Part shown: positions 63,223 through 64,000 of the stretch, piece after piece
How positions within the stretch are numbered: position 1 is the stretch's first letter
How the letters are laid out: each line of letters opens with the position of its first letter
Source of the DNA: Pseudomonas sp. LFM046
Lineage (GTDB): Bacteria > Pseudomonadota > Gammaproteobacteria > Pseudomonadales > Pseudomonadaceae
Length of the DNA stretch: 64,000 nucleotides
Assembly (NCBI RefSeq): GCF_000949385.2
Contig: NZ_JYKO02000001.1
Location: 4,981,503 to 5,045,502, forward strand
Direction: 5' to 3'
Made by a program: the position numbers and the translations under genes
The notes under the pieces: model-generated
What the model was told of the DNA's origin: nothing
Database searches by the model: none
Seen by the model: only the letters and a program-made list of their open reading frames with translations

Positions 63223-64000
63223 TCAGGCCTGGAGCATGGACTGCGCCATGCGCTCGGCCGTGGCCAGCGCGGCGGAGGTCATGATGTCGAGGTTGCCGGC
63301 GTAGCTCGGCAGGTAATGGGCGGCGCCTTCCACTTCGAGGAAGACCGAGGTCTTCAGCCCGGAGAAGCGGCCGTGGCCGGGGATATTCAGGTCGCGGACC
63401 TCGTCGAACTGCACCCGCTGCTTGAGGCGGTAACCGGGCACGTAGGCCTGCACGGCGGCGGCCATCTCCTCGATGCTGGCCGCCACCTTCGCCTGGTCGG
63501 CCGCTTCGCTGAGCACGAACACAGTGTCGCGCATCATCAGCGGCGGTTCGGCCGGGTTCATGATGATGATCGCCTTGCCCTTGGCCGCCCCACCGATCAC
63601 TTCGATGGCTTTGCTGGTGGTCTCGGTGAACTCGTCGATGTTGGCGCGGGTGCCGGGGCCGGCGGACTTCGACGCAATCGACGCAATGATCTCGGCGTAG
63701 TGCACCTTGGCCACGCGCGACACCGCCGCCACCATCGGGATGGTGGCCTGGCCGCCGCAGGTGACCATGTTCACGTTGGTTGCCGCCAGGTGCTGTTCCA
63801 GATTGACCACCGGCACGCAATACGGACCGATCGCGGCCGGGGTCAGGTCGATCATGCGCAGACCGGGCTTGTGGCCCCGCAGCAAGGCGTCGTTCTGCAC
63901 GTGGGCGGCGGCACTGGTGGCGTCGAAGACGAAGTCGATGTCCTGGAACACCGGCAGACGGGTCAGGCCCTCGACGCCTTCATGGGTAGTGGCCACGCCC
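63223..64000 (-). CDS. dmpF: Acetaldehyde dehydrogenase, acylating (partial, N-terminus beyond window)
   Basis: Oxidises acetaldehyde with CoA and NAD to acetyl-CoA in complex with DmpG. The visible 259 residues include [16 protein letters not shown], the conserved [19 protein letters not shown], the catalytic Cys in [14 protein letters not shown] and [13 protein letters not shown]. The first roughly 50 residues (NAD-binding GxGxxG) lie past base 64000. Further lower-pathway genes, for instance a 2-hydroxypentadienoate hydratase, would be expected just outside the window. Confidence 0.95.
   Translation of the reverse strand, partial: GVATTHEGVEGLTRLPVFQDIDFVFDATSAAAHVQNDALLRGHKPGLRMIDLTPAAIGPYCVPVVNLEQHLAATNVNMVTCGGQATIPMVAAVSRVAKVHYAEIIASIASKSAGPGTRANIDEFTETTSKAIEVIGGAAKGKAIIIMNPAEPPLMMRDTVFVLSEAADQAKVAASIEEMAAAVQAYVPGYRLKQRVQFDEVRDLNIPGHGRFSGLKTSVFLEVEGAAHYLPSYAGNLDIMTSAALATAERMAQSMLQA

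Overview
The window is a high-GC gammaproteobacterial chromosome, almost certainly Pseudomonas. The order tpiA-glmM-folP-ftsH-(rlmE)-yhbY-greA-carB-lysE-carA-dapB-dnaJ-dnaK-grpE-recN-fur-omlA-rnfH-ratA-smpB-lldRPD-dld is the arrangement known from P. aeruginosa (PA4748 to PA4772). The tmRNA tag (ANDDNYGAALAA) resembles the P. aeruginosa tag. All functional calls come from reading the sequence and recalling families; no database search was run.

Region 1 (1-28 kb) is core genome: cell-wall, folate, carbamoyl-phosphate and lysine enzymes; FtsH; the GrpE-DnaK-DnaJ chaperone set with two near-consensus sigma-32 promoters; an SOS-type recN; fur divergent from omlA/bamE; rnfH-ratA; smpB; and the lactate operon lldP-lldD-dld with its repressor LldR and a 19-bp palindromic operator. 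The main anomaly is rlmE, which is a decayed remnant between ftsH and yhbY. Region 2 (28-32 kb) holds two small related secreted proteins, a large hybrid sensor kinase and the tmRNA gene ssrA.

Region 3 (32.2-38.1 kb) looks like an island inserted at the 3' end of ssrA. A second degenerate tmRNA-like end plus a terminator lies at 38.03-38.10 kb. The island carries a DUF2235 (Tle1-like) type VI lipase effector with a DUF2931 lipoprotein and a truncated second copy of that lipoprotein, two XRE regulators with palindromic or repeated operators, a HEPN-motif protein, and two copies of a MITE-like repeat.

Region 4 (38.2-64 kb, all on the minus strand) is a catabolic island. It encodes a CarAa/2-oxoquinoline-8-monooxygenase-like Rieske oxygenase and its reductase, an extradiol dioxygenase, two meta-cleavage-type hydrolases, an SDR, two amidases, two enzyme-fold proteins that lack canonical catalytic residues (M20-like and Asp/Glu-racemase-like), a hydrophobic-substrate envelope set (YCF48-RND-DUF1302-DUF1329), a chemoreceptor, and the lower-pathway enzymes DmpG and DmpF. 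One AraC/XylS regulator sits in the middle. Upstream of each of the three main transcription units I find the same architecture: a XylS-type box (TGCN-N6-GGAYA), a second half-site 5 bp away, then 21-22 bp to a TA-rich -10. This links three operons into one regulon. The substrate is unknown; I infer an N-heteroaromatic or amide-bearing aromatic compound degraded to pyruvate and acetyl-CoA.
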